From positions 124,001-188,000 of the forward strand of contig JAKFDE010000016.1 of assembly GCA_036676295.1 (NCBI GenBank): a DNA stretch of 64,000 nt, given 5' to 3'. The position numbers and the translations under genes were made by a program. Each line of letters opens with the position of its first letter. Position 1 is the first letter of the stretch. This document shows, in pieces, positions 17,297-24,731 of the stretch. A model generated the notes under the pieces. That model worked only from the letters and a program-made list of their open reading frames with translations, did no database searches and was not told the origin of the DNA. The stretch comes from UBA4416 sp036676295. Its GTDB lineage: Bacteria > Bacteroidota > Bacteroidia > B-17B0 > Aurantibacillaceae.

Positions 17297-17393
17297 CAAA
17301 TATTCACCATAAAATCAGGTTAAAGCATGATGAAGATCAGTTTAGACAGGTGATATTCATCAGGTTTTAATGCCTTAATACATTATAAATTTG
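17297..17393. promoter_or_regulatory. Divergent promoter pair sharing two FNR-like boxes
   Basis: Boxes lie at 17328-17339 and 17351-17362, centres 23 bp apart. To the right, TGATATTCATCA leads to TAAATTTG (17386-17393), spacing 43. To the left, TGATCTTCATCA (minus) leads to AATATTTG (17297-17304), spacing 43. Each box is proximal for one gene and distal for the other. Confidence 0.75.
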
Positions 17394-17413
17394 CTTAATA
17401 TATTGCAGTTGTA

Positions 17414-17839
17414 ATGAACCCAGAATTTAAATATTATTTAGTAGAAGCTATTCCCCGGATTTTTTGTGGGGTTATCTTTCTGTTTCAGGGTTATGATAAA
17501 CTCTTTAATGTTAAAATAAACGGATTAATAGAAATCTTCGCTTTAGAATCAAAAAAAAGGCAGGTGCCAAAATTTCTATTAGGTTTTATGGCGGTTTATA
17601 CTTCTATTATAGAATTTACCGGTGGAATTTTATTAATTCTGGGTTTATTCAAAAACATAGTATTAACCTTATTTGGACTCGATCTCATTTTTGTAGCAAT
17701 TGCTTTTTCGTACATGAACCCTGTTTGGGATATGAAACATGTATATCCACGGCTAATGCTGGTGCTCACATTATTTGTTATGCCAAATGATTGGAATTAT
17801 TTTAGTCTTGATAATTTAATGACACATTTTATAAAATAA
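17414..17839 (+). CDS. DoxX-family membrane protein
   Basis: A 141-residue, four-helix membrane protein of the DoxX/DoxD family, with the family start PRIFCGVIFLFQGYDKLF and a helix TGGILLILGLF. Some DoxX relatives act in thiol or quinone redox complexes; the role here is unknown. A -7 element TAAATTTG at 17386-17393 and an FNR-like box give a leader of only about 16 nt. It is followed after 42 bases by a paralogue of the unknown stress-linked protein at 12.1 kb, probably in one operon. Confidence 0.8.
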   Translation: MNPEFKYYLVEAIPRIFCGVIFLFQGYDKLFNVKINGLIEIFALESKKRQVPKFLLGFMAVYTSIIEFTGGILLILGLFKNIVLTLFGLDLIFVAIAFSYMNPVWDMKHVYPRLMLVLTLFVMPNDWNYFSLDNLMTHFIK

Positions 17840-17881
17840 CATCCCCTAATAATAAATTATACTTTCTCTAAAATTTCAATT

Positions 17882-18244
17882 ATGAAAATTAAAATAAATG
17901 ATACGCTAACGATAGCTGATATACAAAAGGAATTCATGGCAAAGTTTCCGTACTTAAAAATTCAATTTTTCAAGAATACTCATAAAGCGTTTGAAGGATC
18001 TCCCAAAAAAGAGATCTTAGCAGAGACCACTAAATTAAAAGAAGTGAATCATCAAAATGGTGTTATGGAGATTTCTGAAGGGATTACCGTAAATGAACTA
18101 GAAGCCTCGTTTAAGGAACTTTTTAATTTAAATATTCAGGTATTTAGAAAATCGGGCAACAGTTGGCTGGAAACCACTTTAACCGACAACTGGACTTTAA
18201 AAAAACAGAATCAAGAAGGCATGGAATTAAGTAATTTGAGTTAA
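17882..18244 (+). CDS. Conserved small protein of unknown function, paralogue of 12115-12486
   Basis: A 120-residue cytoplasmic protein of unknown function. It shares FPYLKIQFF, a VNELEASF segment and VFRKSGNSWLETT with its paralogue at 12.1 kb, so the two form one family. It has no signal peptide, no membrane helix and no cysteine cluster. It follows the DoxX-like gene and ends before a strong terminator, which closes this two-gene unit. Its repeated presence downstream of the same promoter type suggests a job in the stress regulon. Confidence 0.75.
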   Translation: MKIKINDTLTIADIQKEFMAKFPYLKIQFFKNTHKAFEGSPKKEILAETTKLKEVNHQNGVMEISEGITVNELEASFKELFNLNIQVFRKSGNSWLETTLTDNWTLKKQNQEGMELSNLS

Positions 18245-18274
18245 TACAAATGACACTAGCCTAAGATAAAAAAT

Positions 18275-18305
18275 AAAAAGCCCCTTGCATGCAAGGGGCT
18301 TTTTT
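18275..18305. terminator. Bidirectional intrinsic terminator
   Basis: The perfect stem AAAAAGCCCCTTGC/GCAAGGGGCTTTTT (minimal loop) lies between converging genes. It marks the end of the boxed-promoter island. Confidence 0.92.
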
Positions 18306-18329
18306 GTATGTGAAATTTAAGCGACACTA

Positions 18330-19043
18330 CTATTTACTTGGAACCTCATCAAAATTTACCATCCATTGGATACCAAATTTATCAACTAACATTCCAAAAT
18401 AAGCACCCCAAAAGGTTTTTTCTAATGGCATAGTTACATTACCGCCTTTAGATAAACCGTTGAAAAGTCTATCGGCATCAGCTGTACTTGCCGCATTGAT
18501 TGAGATCGAAAAATTATTTCCCATAACAGTAGCATGCCCAAATGCTTCAGAGCTATCGCTACCCATTAAAATAGTTTCTTTACTGATAGGTAATGATACA
18601 TGCATGATCAATTTACCATCGGCTTCAGACATTGGAGGCTGACCTTCCATTGGAGGCATTTCGTTAAATCTGCCCAGATATTGGAATTCTCCACCAAATA
18701 CCGATTTATAAAATAAAAATGCTTCTTCACAATTACCGGCAAATGTTAAATAAGGGCTGATCGTGGTCGTTCTTGGTTCAGGTTTAACAACCGCTTTTTT
18801 AACGGTTTTCTTTTTAGCCGGTGCAGCTTTCTTTGCTACTTTCTTTTTACTTGCTTTAACAGGTGTAACTTTTTTGGCGGCTTTCTTTACAACTTTTTTA
18901 GTTGCTTTTTTAGCTGCCTTCTTTACAGCTTTTTTCACTGCTTTCTTGGAAGCTGAGGCTCTCGAAGTTTTAGCCGGAGCTGCTTTCTTTGTTGCTTTCT
19001 TAGCAGCTTTCTTTACTGCTTTTTTTGCTACTTTTTTTGCCAT
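18330..19043 (-). CDS. Histone-H1-like Lys/Ala tail fused to a PhnB-type VOC domain
   Basis: A 237-residue protein. Residues 1-90 are almost only Lys, Ala, Val, Thr and Pro in KKAxKKA repeats, like the DNA-compacting tails of bacterial H1-like proteins. Residues 93-235 form a PhnB/VOC domain (SPYLTFAGNCEEAFLFYKSVFGG at its start, GIQWMVNFD at its end). The start at 19043 is chosen because MAKKVAKKAVKK is the natural tail start; the longer frame adds an unlikely leader. The tail probably binds DNA or other polyanions. What the VOC domain does is unknown. The repeats may vary in length between strains. Confidence 0.85.
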   Translation of the reverse strand: MAKKVAKKAVKKAAKKATKKAAPAKTSRASASKKAVKKAVKKAAKKATKKVVKKAAKKVTPVKASKKKVAKKAAPAKKKTVKKAVVKPEPRTTTISPYLTFAGNCEEAFLFYKSVFGGEFQYLGRFNEMPPMEGQPPMSEADGKLIMHVSLPISKETILMGSDSSEAFGHATVMGNNFSISINAASTADADRLFNGLSKGGNVTMPLEKTFWGAYFGMLVDKFGIQWMVNFDEVPSK

Positions 19044-19433
19044 AATTAAGTAATTTGATTTATATACACTAAGATATGCTTTTTTTAAATCTGGCAATAC
19101 TTTATTCCAAATATTTTAATTGTCCTGATCAATAATCATAGCTTTTAAAAGCCGCATATTATACTATGTATGCATAATAATTAAAACTGAAATTTTTTTG
19201 TATAAAAAAATTTTTCTTGTCAAAATCATCTACTAAAAGCATTATAAATACTACGAATACAAGCAATTCATGTTTGAATACCCTTTTTAAATTGATTTTT
19301 ATTTAAAAATAAAACGACGAATACAATGATTCATTCGACAGGAAGCTATAACTCCCGATACCTTTGTCAGGTAAAAGCAAGTAGCTAAATCATCATATGA
19401 AAACACAACTAACTCACTTAAAATATTTCAATC
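19044..19433. other. 390-base intergenic region
   Basis: No gene is seen. It holds the divergent promoters for the H1-like/VOC gene and the exported protein. An AT-only hairpin (AAATTTTTTT/AAAAAAATTT, about 19190-19213) lies in it. An inverted repeat CGAAT...ATTCG at about 19319-19337 precedes TACCTTTG (19359-19366), a -7 match for the exported protein gene. No TGA-N6-TCA box fits here. Confidence 0.5.
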
Positions 19434-20114
19434 ATGAAAACAACCAGATTTTTAACCGCAATAGCTTGCTTCACCATTCCGGTGATAGTAACCGCTCAAA
19501 CTACAGTTAACCCATCTATGAAAAGCTATGAAGCTTTTTTTGTAGCCAACACTCAAAAATTAAATTTACCTGAAGAAGAACGTGTAGCACTTGTCAACCT
19601 AAACGATCCTATCGAGATCATGAAGCAAGCTGAAGAACTGGAAGCCAAAGCACAAGCTCTGAGAAATCAAGCCAAATTGATTTTACTGGAAGCTGTCAAT
19701 CTTGATAAAAAATCTGAAATAAAAAAAATCGTTGCTTCTGAAGTATCCGGCAAACTTTGCAACGAAAAATTTGTTCTCAATAAACAAAATGCCGATTCTC
19801 TTATCAATAACAACAAAACATCTGCAGCAACAGCTACTCAAATTAAAAATTTGATAAACGCTGCTTCCCGCGAAATAAAAATAGCTCAGGAAATGCGAGA
19901 AGAAGCTTATTCCTGGTCAACCAATGGCGCTAAATTAGGATCATTAAGCAATGCCGAAGAAAAAGAATTTTTAGCATTAGATAAATTAGATGAAGCCATG
20001 GCTCTTTTAACAAAATCAAACCGTACTGTTGAACCGATCAGATCTGACAGAAATATCAGAGTAGATATTGGTGGAGCCATAGCACAACAAGATCATATCC
20101 GTTTAAAACCATGA
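19434..20114 (+). CDS. Exported helical protein of unknown function
   Basis: A 226-residue protein with a signal peptide (cleavage likely after about residue 21, VTAQ). The mature part is helical, rich in Glu, Ala and Lys, with heptad-like stretches (about 60-100 and 130-190). I do not recognise the family. It is monocistronic: a -7 element (TACCTTTG, 19359-19366) lies upstream and a terminator follows. It is probably periplasmic or attached to the envelope. Confidence 0.7.
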   Translation: MKTTRFLTAIACFTIPVIVTAQTTVNPSMKSYEAFFVANTQKLNLPEEERVALVNLNDPIEIMKQAEELEAKAQALRNQAKLILLEAVNLDKKSEIKKIVASEVSGKLCNEKFVLNKQNADSLINNNKTSAATATQIKNLINAASREIKIAQEMREEAYSWSTNGAKLGSLSNAEEKEFLALDKLDEAMALLTKSNRTVEPIRSDRNIRVDIGGAIAQQDHIRLKP

Positions 20115-20135
20115 TCTGTTTATATAAATATCTCT

Positions 20136-20166
20136 AAAAGGCTCGCTAAACTACAGCGGGCCTTTT
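20136..20166 (+). terminator. Intrinsic terminator
   Basis: The stem AAAAGGCTCGCT/AGCGGGCCTTTT (one G-T pair) followed by T-rich sequence lies just after the exported protein gene. Confidence 0.85.
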
Positions 20167-20212
20167 ATTTTGATCGAACTTTTTAAAGATTTCCATTTTT
20201 GTATATTTACAC

Positions 20213-21145
20213 ATGCAAAAAATATTAATTACCGGTTCTAACGGTTTACTGGGTCAAAAATTAGTTTATAAATTAAAAGATAAAACAAACGTTTCGTGTA
20301 TTGCTACAGCCAGAGGAGAAAACCGTTTGGTAGATAAGAATGGTTACGAATACGCACAACTCGATATTACCAATTACGATAATGTAGCTGCAGTATTTAG
20401 TAAATATATGCCGGATGTGGTTATTAACACCGCCGCTATGACCAATGTAGATGCTTGCGAAACTGAAAAAGAAGCAGCCTGGTTATTAAATGTAACAGCT
20501 GTAGAAAACCAGGTAAACGTATTAGAAAAATTATCAAAAGAAAATCCAAACTATAAACCTCACTTCATACACCTGTCTACCGATTTTATTTTTGATGGCA
20601 CGCATGGTCCTTTGGATGAAAATGAAACACCTAATCCACTAAGCTATTATGCCGAAAGTAAATTAGCCGCCGAAAAAATCGTGCAGGCTTCTTCCCTACA
20701 TTGGGCAATGGCACGCACGGTGTTAGTATATGGCATTGTCGATAATATGAGTCGCAGTAACATTGTGTTATGGGTAAAACAAAATTTAGAACAAGGTAAA
20801 ACCATTAATGTCGTTGATGACCAGTTTAGAACGCCAACTCTGGCTGAAGACTTAGCTGATGGTTGTATTTTAATAGCTGAAAAAAAAGCACAGGGTATTT
20901 ATAATATTTCGGGGAAAGATTTTTTAAGCATTTTAGAAGTGGCTCACTTAGTAGCTGATTATTACAAATTAGATAAATCCCTCATCAAGCCATCTAAATC
21001 AGCTGATATTAAACAACCTGCCAAGCGCCCACCAATTACAGGTTTCATTATTGATAAAGCGAAAAAAGACTTAGGTTATAACCCACATAGTTTTGTAGAG
21101 GGCATTAAATTCCTGGAAGAACAATTGAAACAAATGGGGATTTAG
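20213..21145 (+). CDS. RmlD-type NAD(P)-dependent sugar-nucleotide reductase
   Basis: A 310-residue extended short-chain dehydrogenase of the RmlD (dTDP-4-dehydrorhamnose reductase) family. The dinucleotide motif GSNGLLGQK is at about residues 7-15, with INTAAMTNVDACE at about 78-90 and STDFIFDG typical of RmlD. The catalytic YYAESK follows. Other rml genes are not nearby, so the natural substrate (dTDP-sugar or another nucleotide sugar) is unknown. A REP-like inverted repeat lies between it and the converging TPM gene. Confidence 0.85.
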   Translation: MQKILITGSNGLLGQKLVYKLKDKTNVSCIATARGENRLVDKNGYEYAQLDITNYDNVAAVFSKYMPDVVINTAAMTNVDACETEKEAAWLLNVTAVENQVNVLEKLSKENPNYKPHFIHLSTDFIFDGTHGPLDENETPNPLSYYAESKLAAEKIVQASSLHWAMARTVLVYGIVDNMSRSNIVLWVKQNLEQGKTINVVDDQFRTPTLAEDLADGCILIAEKKAQGIYNISGKDFLSILEVAHLVADYYKLDKSLIKPSKSADIKQPAKRPPITGFIIDKAKKDLGYNPHSFVEGIKFLEEQLKQMGI

Positions 21146-21159
21146 ATTTTCATCTTTGC

Positions 21160-21241
21160 CTTCGAGTGCCTCAGGCATCGCTTCTCACATGGGTGATTGA
21201 TCCCTCAAAATTACCAAAGAAGGTCGCTGAGGCTCTCGAAG
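21160..21241. repeat. REP-like inverted repeat
   Basis: CTTCGAGTGCCTCAG (21160-21174) and CTGAGGCTCTCGAAG (21227-21241) are inverted copies with one mismatch around a 52-base loop. CTCAG...TCGAAG arms of this kind are widespread REP-like palindromes in bacterial intergenic DNA. It sits between converging genes. Confidence 0.65.
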
Positions 21242-21988
21242 CTACCACTTACCACCAGAACCACCACCGCCAAAACTTCCACCACCAAAGCCACCAAAAC
21301 CACCACCTGAACTACTACCGCCGCCAAATCCTCCAGAACTCCTACCGCTACTATATGTATAGCCACCACCTCCTAGTCCTCCTCCTTTTGAAAAGATCCA
21401 TACAAAGAAAAATATAAGGGCAATAATTAGAATAGACTGAAGGATGTCATTCTTCCCTTCGCTCGAGCTTGAATAATCCTTAGCATTAATTTCTCCTTTA
21501 GCTAAAGCCATCAATTTATCGGTAGCATTGTCTAAAGCTTTGAAATTTTCTCCGTTCTTCAAATACGGATACATTTCATCTTCTCGGATTCTTTTGGTTG
21601 CTAAATCAGGGATGGCTCCTTCCAATCCATAACCAACAGCTATAAATAAATCTCTACCTCCCGAACCACCGGTAGGCTTAATTAAAATCACAAGACCATT
21701 ATCAAATTCTTTTTTTCCGACACCCCAACTAGTTCCAAGTTCTATAGCATATGATGATGCATCCATTCCATTCAAGTCATCTACAACAACTACACAAATC
21801 TGATTACTAGTCTCACGACTAAAGCCGACAAGCTTTTGCTCAAGCATGTCAGACTCAGTTACTGATAAAAAATTAGGAAATTCTTTTGAAAGATTATTAT
21901 ACAACCTTTCCGGATTGGGACGCTCTGCCACTTGGGCCACTGAAAACAGAGAAATAAAAAACAGTATGACAACAATAAAACTTCTCAT
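21242..21988 (-). CDS. TPM-domain membrane protein with glycine-rich tail
   Basis: A 248-residue protein with a signal peptide, a periplasmic TPM (YgcG) domain (about residues 20-165), a membrane helix (about 180-200) and a Gly/Ser-rich C-terminus ending GGGGSGGKW. This is the usual YgcG layout. The start MRSFIVVILFF is preferred because it leaves four bases after the previous stop; an upstream ATG at 22012 would overlap. It is third in a lemA-TPM-TPM operon. TPM proteins often accompany LemA; proposed roles include photosystem repair in plants, and the bacterial role is unclear. Confidence 0.85.
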   Translation of the reverse strand: MRSFIVVILFFISLFSVAQVAERPNPERLYNNLSKEFPNFLSVTESDMLEQKLVGFSRETSNQICVVVVDDLNGMDASSYAIELGTSWGVGKKEFDNGLVILIKPTGGSGGRDLFIAVGYGLEGAIPDLATKRIREDEMYPYLKNGENFKALDNATDKLMALAKGEINAKDYSSSSEGKNDILQSILIIALIFFFVWIFSKGGGLGGGGYTYSSGRSSGGFGGGSSSGGGFGGFGGGSFGGGGSGGKW

Positions 21989-21992
21989 AACA

Positions 21993-22430
21993 TTAAAAAG
22001 AAATTGAGTCATTTAGTTCATTTTTATCATCACTCTGATACGGAAAATAAATTTTGAGCTGATGGCCACAATTGATAATTCCTTTTGTTAACCCATCAAC
22101 TTTTTTGTGATGAGCAAAAGCATCTACAATTTCTTTTACAATACTGTCCCAATATTCTGCGCCCAGTTTTTGATGAATACCTTCATCGCCTACAACAGCA
22201 ATTTTATGTGATAGCGTAGCAATGTAAATTAAAATCCCATTTCGGTCATTAGTTTGAAACATTCCTAATTTTTGAAACAGCTTTTTAGCTTTTTTCACCA
22301 CAGAGCCAAAACAAAAATTGTCTATGTGAACACGAATTTCCCCTGAAGTATTTTTCTCCGCTTCATTAATAGCCTCAACAATTCGTTGTTGTTCTTCTAC
22401 AGTAAAAAAACTTTTGGCATTCTTAAACAT
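21993..22430 (-). CDS. TPM-domain protein
   Basis: A 145-residue TPM domain without signal peptide or membrane helix (VEEQQRIVEAINEAEKNTSGEIRVHI at the start, IYIATLSHKIAVVGDEGIH in the middle). The start at 22430 (MFKNAKSFF) fits family starts; a longer frame overlaps lemA. It lies between lemA and the second TPM gene, 10 bases after lemA. The function is unknown; conserved linkage to LemA suggests a membrane-associated complex. Confidence 0.83.
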   Translation of the reverse strand: MFKNAKSFFTVEEQQRIVEAINEAEKNTSGEIRVHIDNFCFGSVVKKAKKLFQKLGMFQTNDRNGILIYIATLSHKIAVVGDEGIHQKLGAEYWDSIVKEIVDAFAHHKKVDGLTKGIINCGHQLKIYFPYQSDDKNELNDSISF

Positions 22431-22440
22431 AAGTAGCAAA

Positions 22441-23025
22441 CTAAAACTCAACTTTAGGTGCCTTTTCCGCACCAGCATCAGCGTCGAAATATGGCATTAC
22501 CGGTAATCCACTCGCGACTATGCTTCCCGGGAACATTTGGATAGCCTTATTAAATTCTCTAGACATATTATTATACTTCATACGTTCAGTAGAAATACGA
22601 TTTTCGCAACCTTCCAATTCCACACGTAAATCAGAAAAAGCTTTATTGGCTTGCAACTGAGGATAATTTTCAGTAACCATTAATAATCTTCCTATCGTAT
22701 TGCTCAACTCACCTTGTGCTGCTTTGTATTTTGCAATTTCTTCATCACTTAAATTATCAAGATTTATTTTCACTTGTGTAGCTGAAGCACGAGCTGCTAC
22801 CACAGCTTCCAAGGTGCTTTTCTCAAAATTAGCCTCACCTTTCACACTAGCTACAATATTGGGAATTAAATCCATACGACGTTGGTATTGGCTCTCTACT
22901 TGTTGCCATTGTGCCTTCGCATCTTCCCGTAAAGCTTTGAAGGTATTGCGTTTATTACATCCCCAAACGCCACCAAATAATACTAAAATGCCAAATGCAA
23001 TTATTGCTATTAATCCTTTACTCAT
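22441..23025 (-). CDS. lemA: LemA family protein
   Basis: A 194-residue LemA protein with an N-terminal membrane anchor (about residues 4-22) and a helical-bundle domain containing the family motif YQRRMDLIPNIVASVKG (about 48-64) and the closing segment NKAIQMFPGSIVA. The name comes from a Listeria antigen; the function is not established. It leads an operon with two TPM proteins. Confidence 0.92.
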   Translation of the reverse strand: MSKGLIAIIAFGILVLFGGVWGCNKRNTFKALREDAKAQWQQVESQYQRRMDLIPNIVASVKGEANFEKSTLEAVVAARASATQVKINLDNLSDEEIAKYKAAQGELSNTIGRLLMVTENYPQLQANKAFSDLRVELEGCENRISTERMKYNNMSREFNKAIQMFPGSIVASGLPVMPYFDADAGAEKAPKVEF

Positions 23026-23165
23026 AGTTGTAAATAGTGTAAAAATTTAGGATAAAAATACAACAAAATATCACATAAAAATGAAAACCAAACTACAAAG
23101 CATTCAATTTATTTTATAGAACCTACTATATTAATTGATTTGCGTTAATTTTATATAAAACGCCT

Positions 23166-23786
23166 CTACCACTTACATTTGCAGCTCGGCGACATATAAA
23201 CAGTAGCTTTTGGCATTAAGCCTTTTAAATAGGCTTGGGTTTCATCGCTGATCAAAATATTTCTAAGATCAATGACTTTCAATGATTTTAATCCTGATAA
23301 GCTTGCGGGGTAATCATCAAAATTATTACTCCACAGATCTAACATTTCCAGTTTTTCTAAATTACCAATTTGTGGCGGTAAACTTTCTAACTCGTTCTGA
23401 TTAAAATTGAGATACACCAGATTTGTTAATTTCCCTATTTCTTTTGTGATGTGAAGTAAACCCGTTTTACTGCAAGCTAAATATTGTAAATTGGTTAAAG
23501 TGCCAATACTATCAGGCAATTCCTTAATGGAATTCTTGCTGATATCTAAATACTGTAAATTTTTAAATTGTAAGATTTCTTTCGGAAAAGATTTTAAATG
23601 TTGTTTTCTTAACACCAGCTTGATCACTTTATCCGGCTCTTTTAAAGCTTCCTGTAAATTCGTGTGACCAGTTAACGTATCAAGTGTTAACGAATCTAAC
23701 AATTGAGCTTTCGCGAAAATACTTGTAAAACAAATTACCAGAATTAAAATAAATTTAACAGAACCGTATTTTGAAGTATTAGACAT
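23166..23786 (-). CDS. Exported leucine-rich-repeat protein
   Basis: A 206-residue protein with a signal peptide (VKFILILVICFTSIFAKA) and about five 23-residue leucine-rich repeats of the LxxLxxLxLxxNxLxxLPxxI type (about 55-170). It ends in a short Cys-Lys-Cys tail. LRRs mediate protein contacts; the partner is unknown. The start at 23786 overlaps the end of ribF by 8 bases, so it may be coupled to ribF translation. Confidence 0.83.
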   Translation of the reverse strand: MSNTSKYGSVKFILILVICFTSIFAKAQLLDSLTLDTLTGHTNLQEALKEPDKVIKLVLRKQHLKSFPKEILQFKNLQYLDISKNSIKELPDSIGTLTNLQYLACSKTGLLHITKEIGKLTNLVYLNFNQNELESLPPQIGNLEKLEMLDLWSNNFDDYPASLSGLKSLKVIDLRNILISDETQAYLKGLMPKATVYMSPSCKCKW

Positions 23787-24702
23787 GACTACAGGCAATT
23801 TTATCATTTGCTAAAGCTTGTTTGAGTTCATCTAAATTAGCAAATTTTTCTTCATTTCGTATTCGTTTCACAAACTCAACTTTTATGGCGTCGCCATATA
23901 TTTCTTTATCAAAATCAAAAATATTCACTTCAATCTTAATTTTGTTATCCGTATCAGTCGTTGGGTTTACACCAACATTGAGCATTCCTTTGTAGCGTTT
24001 ATTGTTATGTTCCACATTAACAGCATACACTCCTATTTTTGGAATTAATTTATCTTCGTCCTGCACCTGTATATTAGCCGTAGGGTAGCCAATGGTTCTG
24101 CCCAATTGTTTGCCTTTAATAACGGTGCCTGTTACAAAAAATGAATATCCTAAAAACTCATTTGCCACATCTATATCGCCCTCTTCTATCGCTTTTCTAA
24201 TGCGGGTGCTACTCACATTTAACTGATTGATTTCCTGAGCCGAAATTTCTTCTACATCAAAATTAAATTGTGTGGAGTATTGTTTCAACGTATCAATATT
24301 ACCTTCGCGGTTACTGCCAAAACGATGATCGTAACCAATGACTAAAGTTTTTGTTTTTAAACCTTTGGCAATGATCTCTGAAATGTAGTTATCGGCATTC
24401 ATTTGCGAAAACTCTTTGGTAAAAGGAAATACCAACACATTATCAATACCAAATTGTTTCAATAGCTCACACTTCTCTTCAGTGGTGGTAATCAATTTCA
24501 GATCCTTTTGTTCAGGAAATAAGACCTTGCGGGGATGTGGGGCAAACGTAAACAACAGGGTTTCTCCTCCTTGTTTTTCTTTTAATTCTACCAATCGCTT
24601 AATGATCTTTTGATGTCCTAAATGCACGCCATCAAAAGTTCCAATGGTTATAATAGAATTGTTGATAGAGGTAATTTCGGATATGTGATGAAAAACGCGC
24701 AT
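23779..24702 (-). CDS. ribF: Bifunctional riboflavin kinase/FAD synthetase
   Basis: A 307-residue enzyme that converts riboflavin to FMN and then FAD in the cytoplasm. The FAD-synthetase half (about 1-175) has TIGTFDGVHLGHQKII and the NVSSTRIRKAIEEGD motif. The riboflavin-kinase half (about 180-305) has GRTIGYPTANIQ. Length is normal. It is followed by an overlapping LRR gene, which is not a usual partner. Confidence 0.96.
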   Translation of the reverse strand: MRVFHHISEITSINNSIITIGTFDGVHLGHQKIIKRLVELKEKQGGETLLFTFAPHPRKVLFPEQKDLKLITTTEEKCELLKQFGIDNVLVFPFTKEFSQMNADNYISEIIAKGLKTKTLVIGYDHRFGSNREGNIDTLKQYSTQFNFDVEEISAQEINQLNVSSTRIRKAIEEGDIDVANEFLGYSFFVTGTVIKGKQLGRTIGYPTANIQVQDEDKLIPKIGVYAVNVEHNNKRYKGMLNVGVNPTTDTDNKIKIEVNIFDFDKEIYGDAIKVEFVKRIRNEEKFANLDELKQALANDKIACSHV

Positions 24703-24731
24703 TTACAGAAGACAAATATACTGTTTCCTGC

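Noticed and set aside
18763..19053. A 96-residue hydrophobic protein antisense to the Lys/Ala tail
   Set aside because: Antisense reading of Lys/Ala repeats always gives Phe/Leu/Ala-rich frames.
19319..19366. An FNR-like box before the exported helical protein gene
   Set aside because: A perfect TACCTTTG is present but the upstream element reads TGATTCATTCGA, which lacks the second half-site.
21166..21417. An 83-residue His/Gln-rich protein on the plus strand
   Set aside because: It is the antisense of the glycine-rich tail of the TPM protein plus a REP-like repeat.
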